Part shown: positions 5,486 through 6,595 of the stretch, one piece after another
Position numbering within the stretch: position 1 is the first letter of the stretch
Layout of the letters: each line of letters starts with the position of its first letter
Source: Candidatus Altarchaeota archaeon
GTDB taxonomy: Archaea > Altiarchaeota > Altiarchaeia > IMC4 > DAOVSA01
Length of the DNA: 6,595 bases
Direction of reading: 5' to 3'
NCBI GenBank assembly: GCA_030633635.1
Contig: DAOVSA010000032.1
Span: 1-6,595 of the forward strand
Made by a program: the position numbers and the translations under genes
The notes under the pieces: generated by a model
What the model saw: only the letters and a program-made list of their open reading frames with translations
Told to the model about the DNA's origin: nothing
The model's database searches: none

Positions 5486-5608
5486 ATGGTAACGTGTCAA
5501 AATTGCGGCGCAAGGATCTGTGACGAGTGCGGCGCTGTCTTAAAGGAGATAACCCACGAAGGCGAATATGGCGGTAATGGCCGACCCGGACCGGAAATCA
5601 TTCTCTAG
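5486..5608 (+). CDS. Small CxxC-CxxC zinc-ribbon-like protein, 40 aa
   Basis: ATG 5486 is preceded by GAAGGTGAC (5472-5480), a strong archaeal ribosome site six bases upstream, and opens a 40-codon frame. The protein begins MVTCQNCGARICDECGAVLK and ends in a Gly/Pro-rich tail. The four Cys (C4, C7, C12, C15) form CxxC-x4-CxxC, which could hold one zinc. An in-frame TGA at 5477 excludes a longer N-terminus. GC content is clearly higher than in the neighbours. I do not recognise a family. It may be a real mini-protein or the truncated start of a zinc-ribbon protein. Confidence 0.45.
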   Translation: MVTCQNCGARICDECGAVLKEITHEGEYGGNGRPGPEIIL

Positions 5609-5792
5609 GATATTGAGATCTTCTCTGTGTTGTAACTCCACTCTCTTACAATACGCTCACCGATCTGTTAGTAGGTCTGAACCCTTATGTTATTTCAAGC
5701 AGGGATCTGATGTCGTTTAGGATTTCTGTGTAGCCTTCCAACCCCTCATCATCCCCTAACTTTCTTTTATAGGGACATCAGGGGAGTGATAT
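5609..5792. other. Stretch without a convincing gene; short minus-strand frame and hairpin
   Basis: No start-to-stop gene is supported here. On the minus strand a 30-codon open piece (5777-5685) reads PYKRKLGDDEGLEGYTEI and NDIRSLLEIT before TAA. It looks like the C-terminal end of a protein but has no upstream part: a TGA lies directly before it. It is most likely a relic or chance. Confidence 0.3.
5742..5784. repeat. Imperfect GC-rich hairpin
   Basis: CCCCT (5742-5746) pairs with AGGGG (5780-5784), and CCCTA (5754-5758) pairs with TAGGG (5770-5774), around an AT-rich loop with a bulged middle. It stands out in AT-rich surroundings. It lacks a following T tract, so it is not an obvious terminator on either strand. 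Confidence 0.4.
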
Positions 5793-5897
5793 TGGATTTT
5801 ATCCTGATTTCTTCGGAATTTGTAAGCAGATTAGCAATAAAATACGACAATTGTTTAATTAATATGGAAAAAACAGTCTTTATATTTAAAGAATAAA
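5793..5897 (+). repeat. Left copy of ~105-bp direct repeat upstream of the second PEF-CTERM gene
   Basis: The segment from TGGATTTTATC to TTTAAAGAATAAA recurs at 6492-6594 with roughly four-fifths identity and one two-base gap. It sits just upstream of the PEF-CTERM gene and includes a TATA-like element. It is therefore probably a duplicated upstream regulatory region. Confidence 0.75.
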
Positions 5898-5911
5898 ACA
5901 CAATATTATAT
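5879..5911 (+). promoter_or_regulatory. Probable promoter region of the second PEF-CTERM gene
   Basis: Two TATA-like boxes lie upstream of ATG 5964: TTTATATT (5879-5886) at the end of the repeat and TATTATAT (5904-5911). Either gives a leader of some 30-55 bases that contains the ribosome site GGGGATGATT (about 5947-5956). Confidence 0.45.
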
Positions 5912-5963
5912 GTTGTACAATTGAGGATAAAAAAATACCTAAACCGGGGGATGATTGATTAAG

Positions 5964-6419
5964 ATGAAAAAAATGAGACAATTTTTTATTATGGGGGTTA
6001 TTGCAATACTTGTGGTAATGTCTTCAGTTGCTCAAGTTTCTGGCGGAGTTGGTTCCATAGATAAAGAGTGCATAAGATATGGATTCAGTTATGGTATAGC
6101 AAAGTATCAGTGTGGTTTGACAGATCCTGATGAGGGAAACGGCAGTACTTTAACTGTTTTATGGACTAATTGTATTTCAGTGGATTGGACAGCTGATCCA
6201 GAAGTTGCAGGTGTTCTAAGCAAAGAAGGCACTTCTACATATAAACATCTAGGCGGAGCAAGTGGAACTGTGGTGAATAGTTCTAAACATGCAATCAGCC
6301 ATATAACCTTCTGTGGAAAAATACCAACAGTTCCAGAATTCGGAACACCGGCAATAGCATTAGCAATTCTACTGACTACACCAGCGTTTGCGTATCTGAT
6401 GGTGAAAAAGCGCGAGTGA
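5964..6419 (+). CDS. Secreted PEF-CTERM protein (archaeosortase substrate)
   Basis: A 151-aa protein with an N-terminal signal sequence (MKKMRQFFIMGVIAILVVMS, ending near SSVAQVSG) and a textbook PEF-CTERM tail: VPEF (123-126), a hydrophobic helix (about 128-146), and KKRE at the end. The mature part is short, has four Cys (36, 50, 70, 117) and two N-glycosylation sequons (NGS at 59, NSS at 105), and closes with HAISHITFC (109-117). That last motif recalls small secreted proteins of unknown function. A TTG at 5955 could extend it by three residues, but ATG 5964 sits eight bases after the GGGGATGATT ribosome site, the same layout as the other PEF gene. It is unlike the protein at 3379-3921 outside the tail. 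Product function is unknown; surface location is inferred. Confidence 0.88.
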   Translation: MKKMRQFFIMGVIAILVVMSSVAQVSGGVGSIDKECIRYGFSYGIAKYQCGLTDPDEGNGSTLTVLWTNCISVDWTADPEVAGVLSKEGTSTYKHLGGASGTVVNSSKHAISHITFCGKIPTVPEFGTPAIALAILLTTPAFAYLMVKKRE

Positions 6420-6438
6420 GGAGAAAAGCACAGATCTG

Positions 6439-6477
6439 AACACGCTGAAGGACGTGTTGTTTTCTTTTCTTTTTCTT
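6439..6477 (+). terminator. Stem-loop and T-rich tract after the second PEF-CTERM gene
   Basis: AACACG (6439-6444) pairs perfectly with CGTGTT (6453-6458) around an eight-base loop. It is followed by GTTTTCTTTTCTTTTTCTT to 6477. This is a good archaeal transcription terminator twenty bases after the stop codon. Confidence 0.7.
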
Positions 6478-6491
6478 AATTTCATTACTAC

Positions 6492-6594
6492 TGGATTTTA
6501 TCTCGATTCTTTTGGATTGTAAGCAGATTGACAATGAAATACGACGATTGTTTAATCAATATAGAAAAAGCAGAATTGCTATTTAAAGAATAAA
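6492..6594 (+). repeat. Right copy of ~105-bp direct repeat, ending at the window edge
   Basis: This segment matches 5793-5897 across its whole length and is cut by the window end, so the repeat may be longer. By analogy with the left copy it should lead into another gene, probably of the same kind, outside the window. Confidence 0.75.
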
Positions 6595-6595
6595 C

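Overview
The window looks like chromosomal DNA of a euryarchaeon, most likely from the methanogen/ANME side (Methanosarcinales-like). The reasons are AT-rich archaeal TATA boxes (TTTTATAT type), strong AGGTGAT ribosome sites, a PEF-CTERM/archaeosortase pair and a polyprenyl-phosphate sugar-1-phosphate transferase of archaeal type. No tRNA, rRNA, CRISPR array or intact transposase is visible. The lineage call is inference from gene content only.

Left half (1-3921, all on the minus strand): reading in the direction of transcription, there is a secreted PEF-CTERM-type surface protein with its own tandem-repeat promoter and terminator (3921-3379). It is followed by a tight run of three genes: a MraY/WecA/AglH-like glycosyl-1-phosphate transferase (3176-2229), an archaeosortase with Cys/Arg/His catalytic residues (2226-1372) and a FemAB/GNAT-like transferase (1394-348). 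Next come a 40-codon stub resembling the N-terminus of a polysaccharide deacetylase (346-224) and the N-terminal part of an AlbA_2/Schlafen-like regulator (246-1) that runs off the window. The layout suggests a cassette that processes and anchors surface proteins and may build or decorate a lipid-linked glycan. The neighbouring PEF-CTERM gene is the obvious substrate.

Middle (4080-5610): a zone of gene relics. It holds a Cys-rich minus-strand frame with no start (4124-4318), an internal fragment of a second AlbA_2-family protein (4396-4575, minus), an MNT-HEPN (MntA/HepT-type) toxin-antitoxin pair whose HEPN toxin is frameshifted (4677-5322, plus), a pair of diverged direct repeats encoding a TWPDGTY peptide on either side of that pair, and a 40-aa CxxC-CxxC mini-protein with a good ribosome site (5486-5608).

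Right (5610-6595): a mostly non-coding stretch with a hairpin, then a second and unrelated PEF-CTERM protein (5964-6419, plus) with a terminator. About 105 bp upstream of this gene is repeated directly after it, up to the window edge, which suggests a tandem array of similar units continuing outside. Both PEF-CTERM proteins have an N-terminal signal sequence and the tripartite tail (PE[S/F], hydrophobic helix, basic end) expected of substrates of the archaeosortase encoded here.
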